Positions 35,063 through 44,389 of a stretch of 64,000 bases of DNA are shown one piece after another (within the stretch, counting starts at the first letter, position 1; each line of letters begins with the position of its first letter). Position numbers and translations under genes: made by a program. The notes beneath the pieces are model-generated. The model ran no database searches, was not told where the DNA came from, and saw only the letters and a program-made list of their open reading frames with translations. This DNA comes from Bin5 sp965232575 (GTDB taxonomy: Bacteria; Chloroflexota; Anaerolineae; Caldilineales; Caldilineaceae), in NCBI GenBank assembly GCA_965232575.1, contig CBDDPZ010000009.1, positions 1,612,001-1,676,000 on the forward strand, written 5' to 3'.

Positions 35063-36172
35063 TCACCGGCTCCTGAGTCTGCGAACGCGGGCGGGCAAGG
35101 AATCTTCGGCGATCTCGGACGACAGTATTCGCAAGGAGCGATCGGGGAGCGGCAGGTCTACGCGACGGCCGCCCCGGCGGTGCGACTCGCGCAGCGCGAT
35201 CGCGATCTCCAACGCTTTACGTCCGTCCTCATCAGAGCAGCGGGGCGGCTCCCTGCTGTCTATGCAGTGGACAAGGTCCTCGATTATGGCAAGGCCCATG
35301 CTGGGGACGTTCGTCGGCAAAGGGAAAGGCGCACGCGCCGGCAGGCCCCGGTCGCGCGGCCCGCCGGGGACCCAGCAGTAGTATTGTGTTTCCATGCCTT
35401 GCGCCAGGGAACGGACCCGCCCCTCTGTGCCGATCAGGTCGAACTCCCACGGGGCGGCGCCGGTCGGCGTGCCGCGCAGAAAGCCGCGCACACCGTTATC
35501 GAACACCATGTAGCCGTTGCCCATCAGATCTTCGTCGCCGGCCGCCTTCTCGTCCGACTCCATCTCGCCGAAGACCCACTCTACATCTCCGCCCACCAGG
35601 TAGCGCATGGTGTCAATGGCATGGCTGCCGTTGGAGGAAAGGTTGCACTGCGTGTAGGCGGTAATCTGCAAGATCTCGCCCAGTTCCCCCTCCTCTACCA
35701 TGCGGCGCGCCTCGGTAAAGTAGACGTTGTAGCGGCGGGAGCAGTTAACGGCGACGGCTACGCCCTTGCGAGCGCCGAGCTCGATCACTTCATCGGCCTC
35801 GGCCAGGCTGAGCGTGAACGGCTTCTCTGCCCAGATCGCCTTGACCCCGGCGTTGATCGCATCGATCATGATTGCGGCGCGGTGACGCGCGGTCGTGCAC
35901 ATGCTCACGAAATCGGGCCGTTCCGCCTCCAGCATCTCACGGTAGTCGGCATAGATCTGCCCGTCTTCCAGGCCCCAGCGTTCGGCGAAGATCGCGCCCT
36001 GTTCCGCGTGCGGGTCGGCGCCGGCGACCAGTTCGGTATGCGGGGAGGCCACATAGGTGGGGGCATGACAGTAGGGCATGAAAAACTGTCCCCCCTGCCG
36101 GATTTCATCGTCGAAAGTGCTGCCCATACGCCCCAGACCGATGACGGCGGCGCGATAGGTGCTTTCGGACAT
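35063..36172 (-). CDS. Gfo/Idh/MocA family oxidoreductase 2 (tandem copy)
   Basis: A 369-residue protein from MSESTYRAAVIGLGRMGS, with an AGGAGA ribosome-binding site at proper spacing; the frame stays open much further upstream but into the next gene. Contains IWAEKPFTLSLAEADEVI (EKP motif) and VNCSRRYN. It is very similar, over its whole length and at DNA level, to the next gene (36258-37367) and less so to the third (37410-38519). Substrate unknown; a sugar or cyclitol is likely from the family. Confidence 0.85.
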   Translation of the reverse strand: MSESTYRAAVIGLGRMGSTFDDEIRQGGQFFMPYCHAPTYVASPHTELVAGADPHAEQGAIFAERWGLEDGQIYADYREMLEAERPDFVSMCTTARHRAAIMIDAINAGVKAIWAEKPFTLSLAEADEVIELGARKGVAVAVNCSRRYNVYFTEARRMVEEGELGEILQITAYTQCNLSSNGSHAIDTMRYLVGGDVEWVFGEMESDEKAAGDEDLMGNGYMVFDNGVRGFLRGTPTGAAPWEFDLIGTEGRVRSLAQGMETQYYCWVPGGPRDRGLPARAPFPLPTNVPSMGLAIIEDLVHCIDSREPPRCSDEDGRKALEIAIALRESHRRGGRRVDLPLPDRSLRILSSEIAEDSLPARVRRLRSR

Positions 36173-36257
36173 TGCAGTTTCTCCTGAATGAGGCGGCCGG
36201 CGAGTCGCTATACGTCGCCGTGACATAATATGAGCTACTGATATGAGCTGCGGCAAC

Positions 36258-37367
36258 TTAATTGCGTTGCATTCTGCGGACACGGGCGGGCACGGCATCG
36301 CCGCCAATTTCGCCCGAGAGAATGCGCAGGGAGCGCTCGGCCAGGGGCAGGTCAACGCGCCGGCCGCCCTGGCGGTGCGACTCGCGCAACGCGATTGCAA
36401 TCTCCAGCGCTTTGCGGCCATCTTCGCCCGAGCAGCGCGGTTGCCTGCCGGTTTCGATGCAGTCTATGAGGTCTTCGATCACGGAAAGTCCCGTGCTCGG
36501 AAAATGTGTTGGCAATGGAAAAGGCGCCCTGGCCGGCAGACCCTGGTCGCGCAAACCGCCGGGTACCCAGCGGTAATACTGCGTTTCCATTCCCTGGGCC
36601 AGTGAACGGACCCGTCCCTCCGTGCCTATGAGATCGAACTCCCACGGGGCGGCGCCTGTCGGCGTGCCGCGAAGGAAACCCCGCGCTCCGTTGTCAAACG
36701 CAAGGTAGCCGTTGCCCATGAGGTCGGCTTCGCCCGCCGCTTTCTCGTCCGACTCCATCTCACCGAAGACCCACTCTACATCTCCGCCTACCAGGTAGCG
36801 CATCGCATCGATGGCATGGCTGCCGTTATGGGAAAGGTTGCACTGCGTGTAGGCGGTAATCTGCAAGATTTCGCCCAGTTCCCCCTCCTCTACCATGCGG
36901 CGCGCCTCGGTAAAATAGACATTGTAGCGTCTGGAGCAGTTGACGGCGACGGCTACGCCCTTACGGGCGCATAGATCGATCACTTCATCGGCTTCGGCCA
37001 GGCTGAGCGTGAACGGTTTCTCTGCCCAGATCGCTTTGACACCGGCATTGATCGCATCGATCATGATTGCGGCGCGGTGACGCGCGGTCGTACAGAGGCT
37101 CACAAAGTCGGGCCGCTCCGCCTCCAGCATCTCTCGGTAGTCGGCATAGATCTGCCCGCTTTTCAGGCCCCAGCGTTCGGCGAAGATCTCGCCCTGCTCC
37201 GCGTGCGGGTCGGCGCCGGCGACCAGGTCGGTATGGGGGGAGGCCACGTAGGTGGGGGCATGGCAGTAGGGCATGAAAAACTGTCCCCCTTGCTTAATTT
37301 CGTCGTCGAAAGTGCTGCCCATACGCCCAAGGCCGATTACGGCGGCTCGAAAAACCTTATCAGGCAT
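36258..37367 (-). CDS. Gfo/Idh/MocA family oxidoreductase 3 (tandem copy)
   Basis: 369 residues, the same length as copy 2. Dinucleotide motif VIGLGRMGSTFDDEI, then AGADPHAEQG, AEKPFTLSLAEADEVI, AYTQCNLSHNGSHAIDAM and PWEFDLIGTEGRVRSLAQGM. Differences from copy 2 are scattered single residues, so both copies appear under selection rather than decaying. About 85 bases separate it from copy 2. It is likely co-transcribed with its neighbours. Confidence 0.87.
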   Translation of the reverse strand: MPDKVFRAAVIGLGRMGSTFDDEIKQGGQFFMPYCHAPTYVASPHTDLVAGADPHAEQGEIFAERWGLKSGQIYADYREMLEAERPDFVSLCTTARHRAAIMIDAINAGVKAIWAEKPFTLSLAEADEVIDLCARKGVAVAVNCSRRYNVYFTEARRMVEEGELGEILQITAYTQCNLSHNGSHAIDAMRYLVGGDVEWVFGEMESDEKAAGEADLMGNGYLAFDNGARGFLRGTPTGAAPWEFDLIGTEGRVRSLAQGMETQYYRWVPGGLRDQGLPARAPFPLPTHFPSTGLSVIEDLIDCIETGRQPRCSGEDGRKALEIAIALRESHRQGGRRVDLPLAERSLRILSGEIGGDAVPARVRRMQRN

Positions 37368-37409
37368 GCCTGTTTCTCCAGAATGATGCGGTGGGCGAAT
37401 GGTTCCCAG

Positions 37410-38519
37410 CTAAGCGCCCACGGGTTCTTGTTGCAGCCGCCGTACACGGGCGGGCACGGCGTCCCCGCCAATTTCGACCGACATAATGCGCAGAGAACGG
37501 TCGGCGATTGGCAGGTCCACGCGGCGACCGCCCTGGCGGTGCGACTCGCGCAGCGCGACCGCGACCTCAAGGGCTTTGCGTCCATCTTCAGCCGAGCAGC
37601 GTGGGTCCGAACCTGTCTCTATCGCGTTTACGAGGTCGGCTATAACCGAAAGTCCGGTGCCCTGAATGCTTAAAGGTAAGGGAAAGGGCGCCCGCGCCGG
37701 CAAGCCCTCGTCACGCAGGCCGCCGGAAACCCAGCGATAATACTGCGTATCTGCGCCGTTTGCCAAAGATCTGACGCGTCCCTCCGTGCCTATGAGATCG
37801 AACTCCCACGGGGCGGCGCCGGTCGGCATGGATCGTATGTAACCCCGAACGCCGTTGTCGAAAGCCAGGTAGCCATTGCCTCTCAGGTCTTCCTCACCGG
37901 CCGCCTCTTCGTCAGACTCCATTTCGCCGAACACCCATTCCACATCGCCGTCGACAAGATAGCGCATCGTGTCGATAGCATGGCTGCCGTTGTGGGAGAT
38001 ATGGCACTCAGCATATGCGGTAATCTGCAAGAGCTCGCCCAGTTCTCCGTTCTGGGCCATGCGGCGCGCCTCCGACAAAAATGGATTGTGACGGCGGGAG
38101 CAGTTAACGGCGATGACAACGCCCTTGCGGGCGCCGAGGTCGATTACGGCGTCGGCGTCGGCCAGGCTCAACGTGATCGGTTTTTCGGCCCAAATTGCCT
38201 TGACCCCGGCCTCGATGGCGTCCTGCATAATGGCGGCCCGGTAGCGTGCGGTCGTACAGACGCTGACGATATCCGGCCGTTCTGCCGCCAGCATCTCCCG
38301 GTAGTCGCTGTAGATGCGCTCTCCGGACAGGCCCCAGCGCTCAGCGAAGATGGCGCCCTGCTCGGCATGAAGGTCGGCGCCGGCGACCAACTCGGTATGC
38401 GGCGACGCCACGTAGCTGGGCGCATGGCAGTAGGGCAGAAAGATCGAGCCGCCCTTCAGTATTTCGTCATCGAATGTGCTGCCCATTCGTCCCAGACCGA
38501 TTACCGCTGCTCTGTACAT
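37410..38519 (-). CDS. Gfo/Idh/MocA family oxidoreductase 4 (tandem copy)
   Basis: 369 residues from MYRAAVIGLGRMGS; GGGAGG lies a good distance before this ATG, which is better than the in-frame ATG at 38543. It shares the architecture of copies 2 and 3 but with more substitutions (AEKPITLSLADADAVI, CSRRHNPFLSEARRM, GYIRSMPTG). It is the promoter-proximal gene of the minus-strand run, facing the divergent Gfo/Idh gene at 38797. Confidence 0.86.
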   Translation of the reverse strand: MYRAAVIGLGRMGSTFDDEILKGGSIFLPYCHAPSYVASPHTELVAGADLHAEQGAIFAERWGLSGERIYSDYREMLAAERPDIVSVCTTARYRAAIMQDAIEAGVKAIWAEKPITLSLADADAVIDLGARKGVVIAVNCSRRHNPFLSEARRMAQNGELGELLQITAYAECHISHNGSHAIDTMRYLVDGDVEWVFGEMESDEEAAGEEDLRGNGYLAFDNGVRGYIRSMPTGAAPWEFDLIGTEGRVRSLANGADTQYYRWVSGGLRDEGLPARAPFPLPLSIQGTGLSVIADLVNAIETGSDPRCSAEDGRKALEVAVALRESHRQGGRRVDLPIADRSLRIMSVEIGGDAVPARVRRLQQEPVGA

Positions 38520-38583
38520 GAAATCCCTCCCGGGGCGCTTCAATTCTCAAAATCTGGATGCAGTCTCTGGGATTCGTGGCAGG

Positions 38584-38612
38584 TTGACACGCGGTAGAAT
38601 CACCTTTACGAT
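38584..38612 (+). promoter_or_regulatory. Sigma70-like promoter in divergent intergenic region
   Basis: A perfect TTGACA (38584-38589), 17 bases, then TACGAT (38607-38612) point toward the Gfo/Idh gene at 38797, leaving a leader of about 180 bases. CACGCGGTAG and CTACCGTG flank it as an imperfect inverted repeat that could be an operator. Nothing else is evident in 38613-38796. Confidence 0.5.
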
Positions 38613-38796
38613 ATGCTAACGTATTCTTCCAATTTACGCTACCGTGTATGATGCCGCCGTCCGTATCGATACAGGACTGGATTCACCTTCATCCTTGGCC
38701 GGGTGGATCGCTTATGCGCCCGGATTGCAGACAGACGTCGAAGCGGTAGCGCTCTAAACAATCCCGTCAAGCACAATTCAGTGGAGGCCGGTACAG

Positions 38797-39867
38797 ATGC
38801 AGGAAGTACACGCAGCCCTATTAGGGCTATCCCATCCCCACTCGCTGGCCCACTTGCGCACGCTCCAGTCGGTGTCGGAGGTTGCCAGCATCACCCTTTG
38901 GGACCCGGACGAAGACCTGCTGCAGACGACCGTTGAGAGCCAGGGCGAAAAGATCAGCGGGACAGCCACCGATCTGGCGTCGGTATTGGCCCAGCAGCAT
39001 ATCCTGTTTGTCGTCGCCGCGTTGCGCAACGACCTGGGTCCGCCGATCTTCACCCGCGCCCTTGAAGCGGGAAAGCACGTAATCACCGACAAGCCAATCG
39101 GCAAGACTGCGGCTGAAAGCGCGGCGGTGGCGGCGGTGGCCCGGCGCGAGCAACGCAAGCTCGGCGTCTTTTACCAGAACCGATCACTGCCACCAATCCA
39201 GGATGCCCGGCGTATTGTCGAGCAAGGGCTGATCGGCGAGCTTGTGTCCGTTGAAATGCGCATGGTGACGACGCAAGTGCAGGTACGCGATCCCCGCCAC
39301 TGGCTCTTCAACCAGGATAAGGCCGGCGGCGGCATCCTTTCCTGGTTGGGCTGCCATTACATCGACCAGATACTGAACATCACGCAGGATGAGATCGTGT
39401 CGGTGGCCGCGCAGATTGCAACGCGCAGCGGCGAGGACATTGACGTGGAGGATGTGGCCGCGCTGTCGTTGGGATTCGCCTCGGGCGCGGTCGGCACGTT
39501 TCACGCCGGCTACATGCTGTCGATGAGCGGGGGCGGCTATCACAACGCCGTCGGCTATGACACTTACGTCAGCGTCAACGGCCGCCTAGGACGCATCACC
39601 TACAGCTCCAATGGCACGCCGAGTAGCATCAATGTCGAAAGCGCGCATCCCAGCTGGGCCTCCGCGCCCCGGCGCACCTTTGACTACACCTTCGGCGATT
39701 CACCCGCCTACGGCGGCGCGTCGGGCGAGGCCTTTCTGCGTGCATTTATCGATGCCTGCCTGGGCAACGGGGAACCCCTGGCAACCGGGGAAGACGCTGT
39801 ACGGGTCGCAAAGGTAGTGGACGCGGCTTACGAATCGAGCCGCAGCGGGCGGCGAATCGACATCTGA
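38797..39867 (+). CDS. Gfo/Idh/MocA family oxidoreductase 5
   Basis: A 356-residue member of a different branch from the tandem copies. The N-terminus HAALLGLSHPHSLAHL lacks the full GxGxxG motif, HVITDKPIGKTAAES carries DKP in place of EKP, and GGGILSWLGCHYIDQIL holds the catalytic-histidine region. These changes may mean altered cofactor binding. It lies 15 bases before the glucosidase gene, so the two are probably one operon acting on related substrates. Confidence 0.82.
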   Translation: MQEVHAALLGLSHPHSLAHLRTLQSVSEVASITLWDPDEDLLQTTVESQGEKISGTATDLASVLAQQHILFVVAALRNDLGPPIFTRALEAGKHVITDKPIGKTAAESAAVAAVARREQRKLGVFYQNRSLPPIQDARRIVEQGLIGELVSVEMRMVTTQVQVRDPRHWLFNQDKAGGGILSWLGCHYIDQILNITQDEIVSVAAQIATRSGEDIDVEDVAALSLGFASGAVGTFHAGYMLSMSGGGYHNAVGYDTYVSVNGRLGRITYSSNGTPSSINVESAHPSWASAPRRTFDYTFGDSPAYGGASGEAFLRAFIDACLGNGEPLATGEDAVRVAKVVDAAYESSRSGRRIDI

Positions 39868-39882
39868 GAACGGAGTGGGTCT

Positions 39883-42615
39883 GTGACGAGCAGAATCGGG
39901 ACTTTATCGGGGCTGAACATTCCGCAGACCGCGGAACACAAGCGCCTGGAATGGTACCGCAAGCGCACAAATAACTGGAAGCATTGGGGTCCGTATCTGA
40001 GTGAACGGGCCTGGGCGACGGTGCGCGAGGACTACAGCGCGAACGGTGATTGCTGGGGCTACTTTTCGCACGATCAGGCCCGCAGCCGAGCCTACCGGTG
40101 GAATGAAGACGGGCTGGCGGGAATCTGCGATCGTAATCAGTACCTTTGCCTGGCCGTGGCCATGTGGAACGGCAATGACCCGATTTTGAAAGAGCGACTG
40201 TTCGGATTGACGGGTCCTGAGGGCAATCACGGCGAAGATGTAAAGGAATACTACTACTACCTGGACAGCACGCCGACGCACAGCTACATGAAAATGCTGT
40301 ACAAGTATCCTCAGGCTGCCTTTCCTTACGGTCAGCTGGTGGAGGAGAACCGCTGGCGCGGGTACGATGACGGCGAGTTTGAGCTTCTGGATACGGGCAT
40401 TTTTGACGAGAACCGCTACTTCGATGTCATGGTCGAATATGCCAAAGCGGATGAGAACGACATTCTTGCACGCATTACCGTGACAAACCGAGGGCCGGAA
40501 GGCGCGCGCTTTCATTTGCTGCCTACGCTGTGGTATCGGAACACCTGGAGCTGGGGGTACGAAAACGGCCCTCTGGGCGACGTGGACGAGCAGCCGCTTC
40601 TGTCCCGGCAGCCTGGCCCCAACGGGACCCTGACCCTGAAAGCCGAACATCCCAAGCTGGGACCCTATCACTTTTGGGCTGATGACGCTCGCGAAATCCT
40701 CTTCACTGAAAACGATACCAATTCGGCGCTGCTGTTCGGATCGCCCAATCGGACGCCCTACGTAAAGGACGCTTTTCACCGCTTTGTCATCAACGGTGAA
40801 TACGAGGCGGTCAATCCCGCGGAACAGGGCACGAAGGCGGCGGCCCACTATTTCGATATCATTCCGGCAGGCGGATCGCGGGTCTACCGCTGGCGCCTGT
40901 CCAATCTCAGCCACCGTCAACCGTTTGGCAGAGGGTTCGAAAGAGCCTTTCGCCAACGCATCGCCGAAGCGGACGAGTTCTACGAGGCTGTGCAGAAGAA
41001 AAGCTTGAGCAAGGATGAACTACGAGTCCAGCGCCAGGCGCTGGCGGGAATGCTGTGGACGAAGCAGCTCTACTACTACGACATACCGCAATGGTTGCGA
41101 GGCGACCCGATTTTGTCGGCGCCCGAGTGGCGCAAGAACGGCCGGAACGGAGACTGGGACCATCTCCACAACTTCGACGTGATTTCCATGCCGGACAAGT
41201 GGGAATACCCGTGGTACGCCACCTGGGATACGGCCTTTCACTGCATTCCGCTCGCTCTGGTGGACGCGGACTACGCCAAGCGCCAGTTGACGCTTTCCAC
41301 GCGGGAGTGGTACATGCATCCCAACGGCGCATTGCCGGCCTACGAGTGGCATTTCGGCGACGTCAACCCGCCGGTGCACGCCTGGGCGGTCTGGCGGGTG
41401 TACAAGATCGATGCCCGCCAGAGCGGGATACCGGACCGGCCATTTCTGGAGAGCCTTTTTCACAAACTGTTGCTGAACTTTACCTGGTGGGTGAATCGCA
41501 AGGACCTGGATGGCAACAATGTCTTCCAGGGCGGGTTCCTGGGGCTGGACAATATCAGCGTCTTCGACCGCAGCGCCGGCTTGCCCGAAGGCGGACACAT
41601 CGATCAGTCGGACGGGACCGCGTGGATGGGCTTCTATTGCCTGATGATGATGAAGATCGCCCTGGAACTGGCCGAGCAGGACTTTGCCTATCAGAGTAAA
41701 TCATCGAATTTTTCAGCCTACCAGGACATGGCGACGAAGTTTTTCGAGCACTTTCTGCGCATTGCCACGGCCATGAACGAAGAGCGAGGCGGGGGCGCCT
41801 CACTCTGGGATGAGAGGGACCGCTTTTACTACGACCTGCTGCATACGCACGACGGCACGCTGATTCCGCTGAAAGTTCGGTCCATGGTAGGGCTGATACC
41901 ACTGTTTGCGGTTGAAACGCTGGAGCCGCGCCTGATGTCCTCGCTGCGGGAATTCAAGCGTCGCACCGACTGGTTTATTGAGAACAGACCGCGCCTGGCG
42001 TCAACCATCAGCATTATCGACGCCCCGGGCGTTGGACAGCGACTCCTGACTTCTCTCCTGTCAGAAGACAAACTCAAGAGCATTTTGCGCTACCTTTTGG
42101 ACGAGGAAGAGTTTTTGTCTCCTTACGGCATTCGATCGCTGTCAAAGGTCCATGAGAAGCGTCCCTATCACGTTCACGTCGGCGACCGGACCTTTGAAAT
42201 TCAGTATGAACCGGCGGAGTCCCGTTCCGGAATGTACGGCGGCAACTCAAACTGGCGGGGCCCGGTTTGGTTCCCCATCAACTTCCTGATCATTGAGAGC
42301 CTGCAGCGCTTTCATCACTGCTATGGGGACTCGCTGCGGGTAGAGTGCCCGACGGGTTCCGGTGTATTCATGACGCTGGACGAGGTCGCCGTGGAGCTGT
42401 CCAGGCGGCTGATTCGCCTCTTCCTGCGCAACGAGGCAGGCGGGCGCCCATTTAATGGGGATAGACCGATTTTTCAGGAGGACCCCCACTGGCGGGACCA
42501 CATTCTGTTCCACGAATACTTCCACGGTGACAATGGTACCGGTTTGGGGGCCAGCCACCAGACGGGTTGGACGGGCCTGGTGGCAAAGTTATTGCAGCAG
42601 TCCGGAGGCATGTGA
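39883..42615 (+). CDS. GH63-like glucosidase (MGH1-type)
   Basis: A 910-residue protein starting at GTG with GGAGTGG upstream. The N-terminal half is a beta-sandwich-like domain (EHKRLEWYRKR, GYFSHDQARSRAYRW, NRGPEGARFHLLPTLWYRN). The C-terminal half is an (alpha/alpha)6 barrel with WEYPWYATWDTAFHCI (about 441-456), EWHFGDVNPPVHAWA, and GGNSNWRGPVWFPIN, as in GH63-related enzymes acting on alpha-glucosides such as mannosylglycerate or glucosylglycerate. No signal peptide is visible, so it is likely cytoplasmic. It pairs with the upstream oxidoreductase. Confidence 0.83.
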   Translation: MTSRIGTLSGLNIPQTAEHKRLEWYRKRTNNWKHWGPYLSERAWATVREDYSANGDCWGYFSHDQARSRAYRWNEDGLAGICDRNQYLCLAVAMWNGNDPILKERLFGLTGPEGNHGEDVKEYYYYLDSTPTHSYMKMLYKYPQAAFPYGQLVEENRWRGYDDGEFELLDTGIFDENRYFDVMVEYAKADENDILARITVTNRGPEGARFHLLPTLWYRNTWSWGYENGPLGDVDEQPLLSRQPGPNGTLTLKAEHPKLGPYHFWADDAREILFTENDTNSALLFGSPNRTPYVKDAFHRFVINGEYEAVNPAEQGTKAAAHYFDIIPAGGSRVYRWRLSNLSHRQPFGRGFERAFRQRIAEADEFYEAVQKKSLSKDELRVQRQALAGMLWTKQLYYYDIPQWLRGDPILSAPEWRKNGRNGDWDHLHNFDVISMPDKWEYPWYATWDTAFHCIPLALVDADYAKRQLTLSTREWYMHPNGALPAYEWHFGDVNPPVHAWAVWRVYKIDARQSGIPDRPFLESLFHKLLLNFTWWVNRKDLDGNNVFQGGFLGLDNISVFDRSAGLPEGGHIDQSDGTAWMGFYCLMMMKIALELAEQDFAYQSKSSNFSAYQDMATKFFEHFLRIATAMNEERGGGASLWDERDRFYYDLLHTHDGTLIPLKVRSMVGLIPLFAVETLEPRLMSSLREFKRRTDWFIENRPRLASTISIIDAPGVGQRLLTSLLSEDKLKSILRYLLDEEEFLSPYGIRSLSKVHEKRPYHVHVGDRTFEIQYEPAESRSGMYGGNSNWRGPVWFPINFLIIESLQRFHHCYGDSLRVECPTGSGVFMTLDEVAVELSRRLIRLFLRNEAGGRPFNGDRPIFQEDPHWRDHILFHEYFHGDNGTGLGASHQTGWTGLVAKLLQQSGGM

Positions 42616-42680
42616 TGGATCAAGCGCTCAAGAGGACGACGATCGAAAGTAACGGTACTCATATTGTCACTAACGCATAG
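42615..42680 (+). CDS. Possible 21-residue peptide
   Basis: The ATG overlaps the glucosidase stop (TGATG) and a short frame (MDQALKRTTIE...VTNA) ends before the next gene's ribosome-binding site. A GGAGGC lies upstream inside the glucosidase gene. It may be chance. Confidence 0.2.
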   Translation: MDQALKRTTIESNGTHIVTNA

Positions 42681-42692
42681 AGGAAGAAGACG

Positions 42693-43622
42693 ATGAAACT
42701 GGCGACGTATGTGGGACATGCCGGCGAACGGGTCGGCGTCGTGGACGGGGATCACATCTACGATATGCAGGGCGCCATGGAGGCGTGCCGGCTGGGCGAT
42801 CCGGCTACGGTCGCGGACATGATCACTCTTTTGGCGGCCGGGGAGGCCGCGATGGAGGGCGTCCGCGCCGCGTTCGAATGGGCCAAGAATAAGAATGGAC
42901 CGGAGTTGAAGATTCCGCTCCACGATGTCACACTGCGCGCGCCGCTGCCCTGCCCCGGCAAGCTGATGTGCCTGGCCGGTAACTACGCCAGCCACATAGA
43001 AGAGGGCGGCTCAACCTACGTTGGAAAAGAGAAGATGATCCCGCGCTTCTTTATCAAGCCCTGCTCATCAGTTACGGCAACGAAGCAACCGATTCGCATC
43101 CCGCCGTCGACCGGATTCGCGGACTGGGAGCTTGAGCTGGCCGTCGTTATCGGAAAGGGCGGCCGTGATCTGACGCCGGAACAGGCCGAAGAGCGCATTA
43201 TGGGTTACACCATCTTCAACGACATTTCGGCGCGCGAGCTGACATTCCGCAACGAATTGCCCGAGCAGGAAGGAGACTGGTTCTTTGACTGGCTGGTGGG
43301 CAAGTGGTTGGACACGTTTGGCCCGATGGGGCCGTGGATTACGACACGCGACGAGATCCCCCATCCCGACCGTCTGCGCATGCGCCTGTGGCACAACGAA
43401 ACGCTTCAGCAGGACGCCAACTCCGGCCAGATGATTTTTTCGCCGGCTGAGGCGCTCTCCTTTGTCTCGCAGTTCATTACTTTGGAGCCGGGAGACCTGC
43501 TGAGCACGGGAACGCCCGCCGGCGTCGGTCACGCCAAGAAAGTGCGCCTGGAAGCGGGCGACCGCATCAAGGGCGAGATCGAGGGCCTGGGCGTCCTGGA
43601 AAATACGGTCGAAGCGCTCTGA
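42693..43622 (+). CDS. Fumarylacetoacetate hydrolase family protein
   Basis: 309 residues. The FAH catalytic core begins CLAGNYASHIEEGG (about 91-104), with the metal ligands in WELELAVVIGKGG (E-x-E, about 145-157) and later NDISARELTFRNE. GDLLSTGTPAGVG is the family's closing motif. Members hydrolyse or decarboxylate 1,3-diketones, including 2-keto-3-deoxy sugar-acid derivatives. In this neighbourhood a step in sugar-acid breakdown is plausible. AGAGGAAGAAG provides the ribosome-binding site. Confidence 0.88.
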   Translation: MKLATYVGHAGERVGVVDGDHIYDMQGAMEACRLGDPATVADMITLLAAGEAAMEGVRAAFEWAKNKNGPELKIPLHDVTLRAPLPCPGKLMCLAGNYASHIEEGGSTYVGKEKMIPRFFIKPCSSVTATKQPIRIPPSTGFADWELELAVVIGKGGRDLTPEQAEERIMGYTIFNDISARELTFRNELPEQEGDWFFDWLVGKWLDTFGPMGPWITTRDEIPHPDRLRMRLWHNETLQQDANSGQMIFSPAEALSFVSQFITLEPGDLLSTGTPAGVGHAKKVRLEAGDRIKGEIEGLGVLENTVEAL

Positions 43623-43693
43623 CGCCGGACAGCCGGACTGATTTGTTTCTCGGAAGGGTTTGCGCCAAGCCTGTCGATTCAGGGAGGGAAGCG

Positions 43694-44353
43694 ATGCCCT
43701 GCACTTGCTGCGAATCGCCGGCATTCGGCGACTATGAAGGGATGTTCGATACAGAGTGGGCGTCCAGAGAGGCAGACGCTTATGTTCAAAACGGTTTGGA
43801 GGCGCGTGCCGAACGCCTGATTGCCTATCTGTTGGATAACTGCGCCGGGCCGCTCCGCGTCTTGGACGTTGGGAGCGGGGCCGGCGGTGTACATCATGAG
43901 CTTCTGCGCCGCGGCCTTGCCGACAGCGTGGTCGCGGTAGAGGCTTCATCCGCATACATCGCCGCGGCCCGCGAGATCGGCGAACGGCTGGGACAAGAGA
44001 ACAAGGTGCACTATGTCCACGGCGACTTCACCGCTGCGGCCGCCGTGATCGATTCAGCCGATGCCGTGATCCTGGACCGTGTGATCTGCTGCTATCCCCA
44101 TCTGGGACAGCTGCTGGGCGCCTCCGCGAGCAAGGCCGAGCGCTATCTTGCGCTGAGCTATCCACGCGAAAGATGGTGGGTCCGCCTGGCGTTCGGCCTG
44201 TTCAATTTGTACCTCAAGATAAAGCGCAAAGATTTCCGGACATTCGTGCATCCCCACAAAGAGGTACATGCGATCGCCGTGCGGGATGGGTTGGAGCCGG
44301 TCCATGCGGAAACCGAAGGATTCTGGCAAATTACGGTGTTTGAAAGAATCTGA
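43694..44353 (+). CDS. Class I SAM-dependent methyltransferase
   Basis: About 219 residues from MPCTCCESPAFG, chosen because GGGAGGGAAG precedes this ATG (an in-frame ATG at 43643 has none). Motif I is VLDVGSGAGGVHHEL (about residues 55-69), followed by VAVEAS and the HGDFTAAA and LDRVICCYPH segments. It resembles Mg-protoporphyrin-type and small-molecule methyltransferases; the substrate is unclear. The N-terminal CTCC cluster is unusual. It converges with the aminotransferase gene. Confidence 0.8.
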   Translation: MPCTCCESPAFGDYEGMFDTEWASREADAYVQNGLEARAERLIAYLLDNCAGPLRVLDVGSGAGGVHHELLRRGLADSVVAVEASSAYIAAAREIGERLGQENKVHYVHGDFTAAAAVIDSADAVILDRVICCYPHLGQLLGASASKAERYLALSYPRERWWVRLAFGLFNLYLKIKRKDFRTFVHPHKEVHAIAVRDGLEPVHAETEGFWQITVFERI

Positions 44354-44389
44354 CCGAATTCAGTCAGGTTATTCCTCCCCGCTTACACC

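Noticed and set aside
36173..36421. N-terminal extension of Gfo/Idh copy 2
   Set aside because: It runs into the upstream gene in another frame; the ATG at 36172 has a good ribosome-binding site and gives the same 369-residue length as the paralogues.
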